Shown: piece by piece, positions 26,757 through 40,000 of the stretch
How the letters are laid out: each line of letters starts with the position of its first letter
Numbering within the stretch: the stretch's first letter is position 1
Assembly (NCBI RefSeq): GCF_001649575.2
Contig: NC_051448.1
Span: 13,076,458 to 13,140,457 of the forward strand
Reading direction: 5' to 3'
DNA length: 64,000 bases
Source of the DNA: Kryptolebias marmoratus
Lineage: Eukaryota; Chordata; Actinopteri; Cyprinodontiformes; Rivulidae
Translations under genes and position numbers: made by a program
Notes under the pieces: generated by a model
The model's input: the letters and a program-made list of their open reading frames with translations, nothing else
Told to the model about the DNA's origin: nothing
Databases searched by the model: none

Positions 26757-27065
26757 TGTTGCCTGTCGGACCCTTTCAATGCTTTTTCGTCCAATTCGCT
26801 CTGTTGAATCAGTCGGTCAGTGAGAGAAATAACTCTTTTTCCTCCATAAAATTCTTGAAATACTTGCAATATGAGAACAGAGTGTTTTATACCCTTACCA
26901 CAGACTGAAACACACAAACAATGTAAATACACATGATTTAAGTAATGTGTTTTACTTTTTTTTTAAGAGCCCAGGATCAAATAAGTTAATGAGACCATAC
27001 TTAAATGATGATAGACAAACTAAGACTTTTAAAAGCTTTAAATACCTAGGAACTATCTTTGTTGT
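26757..27065 (+). pseudogene. Possible LINE fragment with FKYLGTIF motif
   Basis: At 27028-27060 the plus strand encodes KTFKSFKYLGTIF, a motif found in the connection region of several fish LINE proteins, but the frame decays after it. The preceding block 26757-26850 is similar to 27697-27800 (order GTC.GACC...TCAATGC, then AATAACTCTT/GATAACTCTTAC), so a diverged repeat is present at both places. Confidence 0.4.
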
Positions 27066-27696
27066 AGAAGTACGCTGTCATTATCCCGAAATCTACAGAG
27101 CTCTGTAATAGCTTGCGCACACCGCAGCAACATGAGGAACAAGTGGCGATGACAGGACGCCTACTGTGTGTCCTCACATCGGCTGCTGGACAAATAAATA
27201 GCACTTGAATGCACTGCAAAGACCAAGTCCAGCTGTCTTGGACGTGCAATCTACTCGTGCAGGAGGGAACTCAACTGTCCAGTGCAGAAGGCAACAGGAG
27301 TGTGAACATAAATATGGAGAACAGGAGGACCATATGGATAAAAAACATGAAATTATTGGTTGCTTTGGTCTTGTTAAAGTTATATAGAGCCGATCTCTCC
27401 TGAACGTTGGTTACCAGTTGGTCTGCAGTTTATTTGGTTCCCAGCTACCTCTGAAAAGTTGTATATCTCGGAGAGATGAAGGCAACAATTCTGAAGAAAC
27501 TGACACGGTCCAAAACAGTGCACATGGTGCATTATTCACCCAAATGACTAGAGAGACAGGTTTTTACAAAATTTCCGACAGTTTGGTGGATTAAAGCCCC
27601 ATCGGGGACCTTTTATACTAAGCTGAGAGTTGACTGTTGGAAACATCTGGATCGCCTGCGAACATCTGCTCCTCTGATCTCTTTGGTGTTTGATAC

Positions 27697-27830
27697 GACA
27701 TTGACTGTCAGACCTCATCAATGCATTCTTTCAGCTGGTTTGCTGTTAAACTGGCCGGTTATTGTGAGCGATAACTCTTACTTTTTTTCATACAACCCCC
27801 TCAAAATTCTGTCAAAATGTATATTGTACC
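27697..27830. repeat. Second copy of the block at 26757-26850
   Basis: Shares TGTCAGACCTCATCAATGCA and a GATAACTCTTACTTTTTTTC block with 26757-26850, in the same orientation and at perhaps 60 percent identity by eye. Class unknown. Confidence 0.4.
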
Positions 27831-29464
27831 ACTACATCAGATTGTAATGGGTTGTCAAGTTTCTGCAGATGTTCTTAGAACATCTGTGGTGTCAAACATT
27901 TTATAGCAGTTGACTGTGTCCATCTCTGAAACAGTCTGGGATTTAATCGGGTATTAAATCAGAACTTTTCAACGAACTTAGCAGACAGGCCATGCATTTC
28001 TGGCCTCATGGTAAATCACAGATTAGACGATTTTTGACATTCTTATGGGTGTTTCACCCAGGGGATGTGGGCCCCACAATTATTTACAGGGATTATATGG
28101 TGTTCTTCATATTAAGGTATGCACATAAAGAGCATGAGTCAGGGAGAGCAGAGCTTTTGCACAGCGGTATTAACACCAAGCAGTAGCTAATCCAGCAGGA
28201 AACAGCAAGCACCGGGGGCTAGGTGGGGGAAAATTTCCAAACAAATGCGTCCAAAGATTCCAAAACCTCCACTTAATCTGCGTTCAAAGGGGATAGATTT
28301 GGTGTAGGGGGCTGTAGATCGGCAACTACTCAAGCGTTGCCGCACAAGTCACCTGCTGAAACTGCTTTTTGTCCAACAGTTGTTGGAATAAAGGCTGCCA
28401 GGTGACTAATCAACCTTTTCGATATCAAGTTTGCAGTGGGAAAGGTGTCTCAATACAGGTGGTACGCAAACATTTCCGAGGTACGAGGGACCGTCAGAAA
28501 AAAAGTGAGTCACGAGTTTGACGGAAGTATTGAATTAAAACTATTCCCAGAATTCTAGCTAAACCAATTTAAATGCTCCTACAAAATTCTTCCTGGTAAA
28601 ACATTATAATATGCAAATTAGTTGTCAAACCAGAAGTTTTCATGTTGCTTCACAGACTTACATGCTGACGTGTGTAACGCCTACAGATGAAGCTGAAAAT
28701 GTTTCAAAATAATTTCCCATGAAAATGATCGTGTTTCATCAGCACTGCTAGCCCCAACACAATAATTTTGCTGAAACTAATGTGTTAGCCGTTTGCTTTG
28801 AAAACACAATACTGTAAAGTTTGTTAGCATTTGATAACAACAGGATTCTGTGTTCTCGTCCATATTTTACATATTTGGTCCAAAACGCCCTCTTAGCATA
28901 ACTTCAGCAACATGCGAAGTCTGGTAAAATTGCCCGTTTTATTTTTTATTTCTTGCTTTTTAAAAAAAAAACATATATTCCTTGCATTATTTTAGATAAT
29001 ACCAATATAAAAATTACTGTAAGGCTTGCTAGCATTTATTGTAAACCGAAACTTGTGCTCGTCCACTTAGCTTAGCTCTAACTGGTTCTCTTTCAGCAAC
29101 TATATAATTCTTTAAAACACAAATTAGTATTTGTTTATGTATTTGCCATCATAACAATTATAGGAAAACCAATGTTTTTTTTTTCCCCTTGCAGTTCTTA
29201 ATAGTTATCTAAAATTTAATTTAACAGATGAAATTGCTGCACACTTTGTCAAAGTGCCTGTTTATTCATATGGCTGAAGGGTTTTCTGTCATGAGAAGCG
29301 CGTGGAAATTTCGGTTTTCCCGTTTTTTTTTTTTTTCGTCTTGCACGTTACATTGCAGATGCCGGGTGTTTGAAAATAAACCCAAAAATCAGAAAACTGT
29401 AGCCTACGTCAATCACATGGAAACACATTCACAACACAGCAACCTTTTCCTTATTTTATATAAA
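27831..29464. other. Noncoding downstream of vegfaa 3' end
   Basis: No gene recognised. Contains the canonical AATAAA (minus strand, 29261-29266) that could serve an extended vegfaa transcript, and several A and T runs. Confidence 0.45.
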
Positions 29465-31061
29465 AACAATATGATTTGAAAATAAATATGCTTTACTGTT
29501 TTACATATACACAAAAAAACAACATGTTAATAGTGGAGAAGAAACAACAATAACTAATAACAGAGGCTCTAAGACTGATGGCAGACAGAATGAAGATTTG
29601 TTATCCAAGTTTAAAACTCTGGCGGTGTTACGGTAGTGAACACTGGGCTGCTAGCAGTAGTTAAATCAAATTTGCATCTTGCACGTCAAACAAAACACAA
29701 TTGCCTTCTAACTTGTTTAAATACTTAAATACAGTTTACTTAAATCTACAAAGATGTGCAGGTAGCAAAGGCAGATGAACAATTCATTCATACACACATT
29801 TACACTGCAGACACACACAAAACGTTAATATTCAACATGGCACCCACACCCTCAGATGACAGGAGTTGAAATGGAGACATCATCAGTACGTCAGTACAAA
29901 TGATCAATTTAGGGAATGTTAGCAAATCATGTTTGACTTATTATTTCATAGAAAAGCACAGAGAGCATCCATGCTGAAAGTAGCCATCAGTGACCTTAAA
30001 CATGAGGGAATAAAAGACAGCTACAGGTTCATAACACGGCATATATAAATAGACCAAATTAAATATGTGTAGAAGACTGAATACTGTAAAATACTCTATA
30101 ACATAAATTATCTAGAATGGATGATGGCATAAAGGGATATTAAGTATGTACAAGTTCAGAGAAGAAAACGTATAATCAATAGATCTTGTGTTGTGAGAAA
30201 GAAAACTACTTTGACAATTTTTTTTCTTCTCCAAAGGAAAAAAAAACAATAATTTAAAAAGCACTTGAAAGATTTATCAGTACAATATGTGAGGCACAGT
30301 TTTCAAATGGAATCAAACTACAGTATAGGATATTTTCAGTGGTTTTCTTGTAGGACATAGCAAAACATTAAATGCTATACTGTTGACCAGTATCCCTTTA
30401 AAAGTATATGGCACCACCACTCCGGAGACTCCTCTGATTGTCAGTGACTTTAAGCCCACGTCAGTCCTGCAAATGTCCTCAGAGGGAAGGAAATGATATC
30501 AAGCAGAGACAGAATTCCATCAGCTGTCCCATTTGTCTCGTTGTAGTCCAAAAGCGTAAGCAGGCGTCGGCCAACACAAAGTCCATCCATCTTTTTTTTT
30601 TGAAAGAACACACCCTTGTCTTCTTCAGTCTCACCCGCTGTCGTAGCATTTAAATATATCTAGAGGTTTTGCTTGTTATGAGTGACACAACCACAGTAGA
30701 CTCATATCCAGTGAAGAAATTGCATACAATGAATTAACAATAAGACTACACCTGCATCACAAGCCTGTTAGAAATGCAAAACCACAAGGCGGCTAGTTCG
30801 TTTTTAGTCAAATGATGGGTTTAGTTATTCGTTTCTGTAGCAGCATAACAATTCTGTACTCTTTTTTTTTTTCTCTTATTATGGTCTATGTACACACAGA
30901 TATACAGAGGGAGGAAACTCCAGTCCTTCTCTTTGTTCTTTGTCAGTCCAAGGGGAATGCTTTCCACAGAAAAGAGCTTACGGTTCAAAGGTCAAAGTGC
31001 TGTGCTGTGAAATATCTTTAGAATATTCCTTCATCTTGTACATCTGGTGCTGCCACCTCTC
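29465..31061 (-). other. vegfaa: vegfaa 3' untranslated region (approximate end)
   Basis: About 1.6 kb after the stop, close to the roughly 1.9 kb of human VEGFA. Two short blocks resemble the human 3' UTR as I remember it: CTTCACTGGAT (minus strand, 30706-30716) and TACTTAATATCCCTTT (30131-30146). The region is AU-rich on the sense strand with many ATTTA pentamers, fitting an unstable, regulated mRNA. The 3' end is inferred from the variant poly(A) signal below. Confidence 0.65.
29492..29497 (-). terminator. Candidate vegfaa poly(A) signal AGTAAA
   Basis: Minus-strand AGTAAA is followed about 45 nt downstream by a GU-rich run (GCTGTGTTGTGAATGTGT), the usual arrangement around a cleavage site. 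The nearest canonical AATAAA on this strand is further downstream at 29261-29266 and is the alternative. Confidence 0.4.
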
Positions 31062-31083
31062 TCATCTTCTCGGCTTGTCACAT
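31062..31083 (-). CDS. vegfaa: vegfaa coding exon 8 (CDKPRR C-terminus, stop)
   Basis: The acceptor ttcttgtttag is followed by A TGT GAC AAG CCG AGA AGA TGA. It completes K183 and encodes CDKPRR, the pro-angiogenic, neuropilin-binding C-terminus of VEGF-A. The coding part is 22 nt. I see no reading resembling the human exon 8b end SLTRKD in the following 120 nt. Intron 7 (31084-32478) is 1,395 bp. Confidence 0.97.
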
Positions 31084-34000
31084 CTAAACAAGAAGAAAAG
31101 ATTAAAAAGGGTTAAAAAATGTGATTACTGGAGGTAAGAAACATTTTAAATTGGAGACAAGCATGGCTTTCTTATGTGTATACAAATAAACAGTCGAAGC
31201 TGGTGATGGGTACATGGTAAATCACTCCATCAGTTTGTATCATCTGGTGCTCCAGATTATATAGCATTTGTGTTTTTTTGTTTTGTTTTGTTTTTTCTCC
31301 TGAACTTGAGACTTAATTTGAAGAAGAGGGTGGATTCTTAAATTCTGACTGGTCAAGAATATTTTACCTCCGTTATTTTGGGAATTTTTGTACTGGAACA
31401 CTAAACCTGGAGGCTTGAATTTAGCTCGGGACAACATAATGACTTAAGTAATATTATTCTTCTTAAATTGTACCCAGAGGTAATCTGGAAACATACAGTA
31501 AATTTGAATTCTGCACAATGTAATAGTTTCTGCTCCCATGTAAACCACCCTCACTTTATATTTTAATGTTAGTTTTTCTTAAGTAGCTCTAAATTTTTAA
31601 ATCATTCAAAACAGTAGGCTTGTCCAGATGGTAAAGGAAATAGGTGTAGAGAAGAAGATGACATGCAAACAGTGAAATGCTGCATTGCACCGCTCGGTCT
31701 AACCCCTTGTTTTCACCGGATGCAGCTGCGACGCGTTCCTGTTCCGTCCCCTGTCCCAACTATGGGGGGGGGTTTGTCAAGAAAAAAAGAAAAAAAAAAG
31801 CCTTAACTGGTGAATTTTTCAACGAAAAACCTTGTCAACCGGCATGAACTGGACGAGATGGAAAGGAAGACATACAAACACTGTAAAGAGTCCAGTCAAT
31901 TTTCAATATAAACACCTCAACTTGTGCATCACTAAATCAATGCAACCGATAGCATAGGACCAACATTTAGCTAGTTAGAGAATTTCAAGCAAGAACAATT
32001 GGAGGTTCAGCCACTGATAAACACATAACATATGACACCACATGATTTCTTTTTTGTTGTTGTTGTTTGTTTTTTTTTTTGTTTTTTTTTGATAAAGGAA
32101 ATACTAAAGAGGACAAGTTGTGAAATTTACCTTGAGGAGTTTTGGGAGTAGAAGGCAAGTGGCAAGTTATTTGATATCCTAAAACACACAGATTATGATG
32201 TTTAGCTTGACTTAATCGGACTTGTACACTCTAGCCAACGATATGCTCTACTTCTGAAGCGCTCCTCTGGTGTCAAATTCAACTGCAACAAGACTGTAAC
32301 AAAACCAAAACCGGCAGCCAGAAAACGGTGCAGTGGCGTCCAATGGAAACAAGGGGTAACAAGCCAACTACGGTAGCTGCTACCAAGCTGCAACACAGCT
32401 GAATGTTTAGTTAGTTGTGTTATTACGAATGCCATCTAAGTGTTCTATCTTGAGTTCAGCTCCACCAGTAACGCTTACTTGCAGGTCTTCTCGTTGAGCT
32501 CTAGCTGGCGATCTTTACAGTATTCAACTGTGTGTTTGCAGGAGCACCGGCAGGTTGCAGGATCCTGCACAAACAAACGCTTTCTCCTCTCTGTGCAGTT
32601 ATCACAACATGGCTCACAGACACTGGACAGACAGAGAGACAGACAGAGATGGGGAGGAAGAGGGAGAGGCAGATTATAACAGGGTACTATCATCACCTAT
32701 GATGGGTCACCCTAGGGTCGACCCGTTCATATGCTCCAGTTTCCTCCTCTAAACCACTGCCAGGTTGTCCTGTATGCTATACTTGGGCAGTATTGCACAC
32801 AGGCTCCCACAGAGCAGACGAAACTTATGCTTTAGAAACACCCAGCCCCTCATCCCTTCCACATTGATTGGAGCACTCGCAGACAACTTGGGTTAGACAT
32901 GCAGTGAGTAAAACTCCAGACCACTTCATGCAACACAAAAATCACATAAAACGGTTTCGAGCTGCACGTTATCGACAGCACACTTCTCGCTCTCACCCTT
33001 TACAAAAACGGTCAATTCCTGACAAAGAAGACTCAAGGGTCTGTTGGGTGTACCGTTAAGAACAATGTCACTTTATTGAGTGAAAACTGAAGACTGGGTT
33101 TCCCACAGAGAAGACATGAGATTCAAAACAGAAGCTGAAAGTGGTCTAAAATACATTTCTTTACAAAGATTAAGGCTCAGATAAACCACTGACTTTACAA
33201 TATACAATTTACAAAATGAACATACAGGTAGAATATGTTCACAGTCTGTACACTGAAGAAACAATGAGGTCATTTATATTAGTTTTGAATAAAATATAAG
33301 TTATTTTTCTGTTTTCAGACACAAAAGTAGGCAAACATCAAAACAAAAACAGTATTTGCAAAACAGCAAAAAAAAAAAAAAAAAAAAGCCAACAAAAAAG
33401 CAGAGAGAGCAATAGATAGCAATCACTCATATCTTCACATTACATAAAAAAGTACCAGCATTTGGCACGGGGCAACAAAAACAGTTGTTTAGGATGAAAA
33501 GAGCAAAGAGAAGCACGGAGATGGGTACAAGACACAGCAAAGCAGCACAGACTCAACACTGAGGACAGGGCCACGATTACAGTCTTGGCGATCCCAGCAC
33601 AGATAACAGAACAGCATGAGTCAGTCTCTAAAGCCATGCTGGTGGATCTGTGATCTGTTGCAGTACAAGGTTCGGGTTACAGCTAACCGCTGATCGAAGG
33701 TCCGATCACCCCAGCTTCTTTTAACGGGTCTATCAATCAGTCTGCTAACTACCAAGACAAGCTGTTTGGATTTGCAGATTCTCATCCCAATCATTAGTCC
33801 AGTGTCATACTCGTTTTCATTCGTGCTCAGATTAGTTGATCATTTTTGAGAAGTTGAGTTGGTTCTTCTCTTGTGAGGTGGCAAACTTTGCTACAATTCC
33901 CTGGTTATTAAATAAGTTTAGAAAAGCTACATTAGTATAAACCCCTGGCAAACAGGCCAACTTAGATATAGAGTTTCTCTTTTTCCAAATTTGTAAAGCA

Positions 34001-37000
34001 TGGCTGACGAGACAAAGTTAGGACAATACAGGGAAGCGACATGCTAATTCATATGGCTGACGGGTATATTAAATGGTACAAATTAAAAAAGGCAAAAAAG
34101 CTCCTCCCAAATTAGCTTAATTATGAGAAGCGCAACACTCAGGTGCAGGTAGGTGGAGAAGGCGGAGCTGACATACGCATCATGAATTGTTTTGTCACGG
34201 TTTTTCTTTCGCTTTTTCTTTTGGCCTTTGCCTTTGCCTTTCCCGGATTTTCTGCAAGAGAAAGAGGACAACAACGCAGAGAGATGCCTGAGAGACTGAC
34301 GGTAAAGATGAACTGATACGTTAACATCTTACATTAATGATTGCTAAAGGAAACGTGTGATGATGATCAATTGAAATGCATGAGAATGATCATTTATCAG
34401 TCAAGACAAGTTGCCTGTCAAAACAGACTCAACTAGATTCTTGTTACTGACTGGACTCTACCAGAATCAACTTTTCAGGTTTATGAGAAAAAGCATCAGG
34501 CATGTCTCAATGCTTCCAGTGACACTTTTTTAAAAAGAGAGGAAAAAAAAGAAACACCCAGATTTATCCACATCCGGCAGTTTGATCTGTGAGAAAATAA
34601 TTTCATTGTCCAACCTGGTTTCAAAGGACTATTTCAGAGAGCTTGTTCTTATATACCAGCACAATGACTCTGCAAAGAGTGAAACCAATTAACAGTGTGA
34701 GGCTTGTCGTGGGCGGAAATTTCCCGGATGAATTGAGGACAAAAGGCTCGGACTTCACCAAAACGGCATCTTTCAACATATCTGGGTCAACTCTTTAGAG
34801 CTGATTCAACTTGTTTCAGAAAGGAGTACAATGACAACAAACAGAAGTGTGCTTATGAAGCGCATACAAAGGGTTGGATGTATAAACAATGTGTGGGCAC
34901 AACAACCGTATGTGTGCTTCTTCGCTGTAAAGGACGTCCAATGAGAATGTGCTCAAATTTAAGTGTATATGCATGTTACGTTTGAAGCTCTTTAAGTCCG
35001 TAATGGCAAAAAACCAAGGAACAAAAACAGAAACAAAAACTTTTCTTTTGTCCACTTTCAGTAGAGTTGTACTTTCTTTGTGCACTTGTTTTCACTGACA
35101 CGTCTAATGACTTGTGGTGTTAAGGTTTTTTTTTTTTGTTTGTTTTTTGTTTTTTTTATATGCAAATGATTCATTAGGAGTGTATACGTTCATTCATAGT
35201 CAAGATTGGAATGTAACTCAGGCTTGTTTATGTGCATACAATTTCACGGTCACAAGGATTTACATAACGGGACCGAGTGCATGCGCCGCTTCTTACGTGG
35301 CGACAAAACGTTCACTTGTGAACCCACACATTTTGGTTTCGAATCGACACACAAGTTTAACACACCTGGCGCCTGGTATTAGACAAAACTTTAGTCGTGT
35401 TTAATTATTGCTACGTTCAAACACAAGAGCAAAAAACTTTAAGGGTTTCTTATAGGGAGGATTTAGTTTTTCTGCCTTTAAATTTATTTTTAGCACATTA
35501 GCCAAGTTTCTGCTCCAGTCCATGGAACAGAAATGGCAGTCGTGTAATTATCTTAGAGGCAGCAGGTTAGATAATCCAACACAAAGACACTAATGTCCTA
35601 AGTTTTATCCTCTCACTGCATGTTTTTATGATCTAAATGCAATACTGCATTCAGTTTGGTGCACAAGTTTCATAAGCTGATGTCGTCTGTTAAAAGACTG
35701 AAACGTTGGCAGCTCTGTTTAATAAACCTAAGTTCTGTGAATGTTTGGAGTTTTTGCCTCTCCTTCCACCTGTTCACCACCAGCTAAGCGCCAATAAAGT
35801 ACCACACAGAAAGCATATTTCAGAGAGATAGGAATATTGTGGCGGTACTATCATAAAACAAAACAAAACATAAAACTTGAAGCGGTAATTCAGATCTTTT
35901 AAAATAGGACATCAGTGGAAAGGTTTTGATCAATTAGTGATTTTAACAATCTCAGTTAAAAAAAAAAAAGTTTATTTTTGACTGGATTGACTAACTAAAT
36001 GCTAATCTGAGCAGAGCCAAGACATAAGTCCAGTTTAAAAAAAATGCTATAGTTGTTTATGCAAACAGTATTTTATAAATCTGTACACTGCCATCAAACT
36101 CACATTACGCAGCTTGTTATGTACAATTTATGTTGTTTTTGCAAGCTGCAAAAACAACATAAGCTGGTGCACATCCAGCAGAGCTTTCCAGATATTTCTG
36201 ACAGATTAACTATGTTATGCAAAACAGAAGACAGTGGGAAAGTTTAAAAAAGCTTAAGGTTTGAATGAACAGCTATAATGTTTTTGAGAGTTGTTTAAAG
36301 ATGACAGCAATTCACTACGGTCTTGACTCCACCTTGACTAGCCATTAGCTTGTCAAACTGGTTAGAAATTTTTCTCCAAACTAAGATTGTTCAAAGAGCT
36401 ATTTTTATTACAACAAGTGATTTATTACTGGTTTATAATTTTTCCACCAAAAGGTTCTACTTTAAACAATCTGAGCTCTCACTTTTTAAGCCATGCTAGC
36501 TGCTCTGTGATAATTTAAGTGCTGTGGCTCTTTCAGCTACATGTTGATGTTTAGCGCAGCTTTTCGGATTCGACATGTTAGCATCTTAGCTTAGCGTGTT
36601 AGCATTCTAACAGCTGCAAATCAGCGATACTTACAGGAGTAACTGAAGCTGGTTGGGATGTTATTTAATCATTAATCAAACCAATCTGGGCTTGAGTCAT
36701 TACAATGCTTGTTCTGCAGGTCTTAAGTGTGTCCCAGATTTCATGGCCAAAGATAACCCGAACTAGTTCTTGTTACAAACCTAAAATCCACCGGCAGGAT
36801 TAATCCTCTGACCTTCAGCCTGGACAAAGTGGCAGACTTTGACTGACTGGGCACCTAAAGACAATCTAACATAGCCATTCCAAAACCAAAATGTGTCAGC
36901 ATGACTGAAATATTGTTTTAACTTTTCAAGGAAACCCTTTGTAGCCAAATCGCTTGGTAACATAAAGAGAGCGGAAGTCACAAACGGAGCTAAGTCAGCT

Positions 37001-40000
37001 CCGGGGGGGTACAGGATGACATGTATGACACCAACTGGTCCACCAAACAGGATGTCTGTAAATGTAAAGGCTTCCTCTTCTGATTGACACAAGATCGGGT
37101 CCAATTTCAATGCAGACTTTGACAGTTAACTGATTTCACAACCTCAGCAAGATGACTCACCCTGACAAACTCGAAGACCTCGAGAGGTTAGCTGCCAGTA
37201 ATAAAGCTAACATGAACATACGAAGGTTTCAGAAGCAGAAGTTGAATGACCCCAAGGACCATCACTTTGTAGAAGCACGCCACCAAAGCCAGACTCGTAA
37301 ACAGCTGAGACAAGGTTAAAGAGAAGGTCTCAAAGCTGAGCCTTATCTATATGACAGACGACCTGACATAAAACCAAAATATGACCGACAACAACTGCAC
37401 AATGGAAAAATATTAACGACTACTTGTAGAGGGAGGATTAAAGAGCTTTAATGACCCTTAGAACACTGACTCGTATCAAGTGGGATAGAAAGATCACTTA
37501 GCTGGGACCGTTAACAGAAATCTCCACAGGTCTTCAGAAACGCTTATCTCAATCAGAGCAATTAGAAGCAGGAGTAACAGATGGTAAGTGGGATGTAAAA
37601 AGTTAACAGACGAATGTAAAAATGAAATAGAAAAGGCAGAAACAGGTATACAGACAGAACAATGGCTTCATCAAGAGTCAGACATTCATCTGATGATTTA
37701 TTTGGCATTCCTTGTGTTCATTATCAGATCACAACATGCTAACACATGCTACTCATGAGATGATTCCATGTACTTTATTCACTTAGACATTAAATAGTTA
37801 TTATGGACTGTTTTCGTAAAAACAATTAAATAAATTAGTGAGAAATTAACAAACAATTAGGGGTGTATATTACAGTCAATTGTCACAAAGGCTGAGAGTT
37901 GCGGGTGACCGAGAGTGAGCTTGTGTGCAAAGCAACACCAAATGTCAAGTCGCTCATTGTCCCCTCCCCCCATCCCTCAATTGCCCCCAAACTCCATGCA
38001 GAAAGAGCTGCGGTACTCACTTTTCTGTTACTCTATTCACTTCTGGCTTTAACCTGAAAGGCAACAACAGAACAAGACATTAGTGTACAGCGTGTTAATT
38101 GTTCACTGGTAAACAGATACACGTAAAGACCGTCAGAGACTGATTTTTCAGCATGGGGTGACTCACTTTAATCCCCTCAGATCATGTTACATCACTGTCA
38201 TTTACACAAAACTTTGATCAAAACTGGCTTTCAAACGCCTGGCTTAGTAAAACAAACAGAGCAGTTGGGAAATAATGCTGCAGACGATTGGGGACGCGGA
38301 GGGGCGGGTTCGTCAATGGATCCACACACTTGTTCAGAAACACGTCCACAATGGAGAGCTGAAAGGTTTGTTTCACTTCTCGTTCATGTGACGGCTTCTG
38401 ACGATAAGAGGATGTGGAGCAATAAACCTGCTGGCACGCTTTGCAGGTAGCAATTTGCCAATAATGTTAGGAAACACTTTTCTTCAGGATGGTCGTGGAT
38501 TTATGGCCAAGTTTCTGTTTTGCAGGCCAATCCACATACATACTGAAGAAACTATGGAGATGGAAATGCATGTTATGTACATGTACATCATCTAAAGGTG
38601 ACTCATTTTTGCCTTTTAAGGCATAGGTTATCTGTGTCCTGCATCTGTATCTGCTATCAAGGCCAATTCTTTTATCATTTTTGAAGTTTTGCACCAAATT
38701 TGCATGTATTGCCCATGCTACCTCTGCGCCCAGTTTCAGAAGGTTCTCAAAGGTGGAGAATGAATTACAACTCTGTCATAAAAACACATCAAGAAAAAAC
38801 AACTAAAGCTTGAGTAAGTGTTTCATAATTTAAATTTAGATTGTCATCCTATTGGTCCCAGTGTTACATCATTTTTACCAACTATATAACTTATTGTTTA
38901 GTCTGCTTCCACTATTATAAGTCATCAACAATAGTAGTGTGCGTTGGTAGTAAAATCATGAATTTGTTTTATAATTTAGTAGGTCATATTTAATTTTTTA
39001 CAAAAATTAAAGCTAATTTAAAACTGAGGTGAAAAAAACTGATTAAAGTCTTTAAAACTAAACAGCAATAGATAAGAAACAACTTGTCTGAGCGTTATTT
39101 GTTTTAAGTTAGAGGTTGGACAAATTGCCAGAGTGATTCCCTGGAGAAACATTTACGCTTGAACAAATTACGCAAATAGGAGACGTAAAGTGAAGATTGA
39201 GTAACTCGGCTCTGCCCTCAGTCGGGGCTGTTGTCCCTGCTGCTTGTTTTCTTTTTAGATGATCCGGTAAAAAGGGAGGACACTTAATGTCCCCTCTGAG
39301 CTGCTGCGTCAAAGCCCAAATCTCTGCAAACATTAGAGTCTGGATTTGAAAAAGCAAAAAGACGGATGTCTGTAGCAGTCCAACAGGGAACAACACATGC
39401 TCAAAGACCGGTGACAGGTCTGGTAATGATTAGTTTGAGTCATCATTGTTTAAAAATGATGATTACTGTTTTACTTTTAGCCTCCTTCAATGTTCTTCTA
39501 TCAGATAAATGACAATAAACTAGCTTTGTTTTCTCAACAATTCTACTGTACATTGTTTATATACTGGAACAAGTACATTAAATTAGTTAAATTAGAAACG
39601 TTACCATATAATAACCAGAACCTTTTTTCAGTTTACTCCATTCAGTCGTGTGTTGTGTTAAATTACAACCATAAATGTATCAACTTCTGACAACAAAAAT
39701 GCAAAATTTGTCTAAAGATAAATTTTGTGTCTAAGTTATGTGCGCTCGTGTTAATGAAACAGTAACGTTTTGTTATATTGTAGCAAGCTGAATAACAAGA
39801 GATTCTCCATGCTATTCATACATGATAGATGATGAAGTGAAGACTTTGTCCTATAAAAGCTTAGTTGATCAATTGAAGGCCTCTGTTTGAAATTAGAGAT
39901 CAATTCTGACCAGACTGACGAGCTAACGGCTAATTCAGAGGTGGTAGCAGCTAGTTGTAGCACTTCCGGTGCAGCCGTCAAAGCAACTGTGTAATCTAAC

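Noticed and set aside
31020..31060. Possible distal splice acceptor for a VEGF-xxxb-like exon 8b
   Set aside because: The only CAG (31044-31046) lacks a pyrimidine tract and would encode CTR then stop, not SLTRKD.
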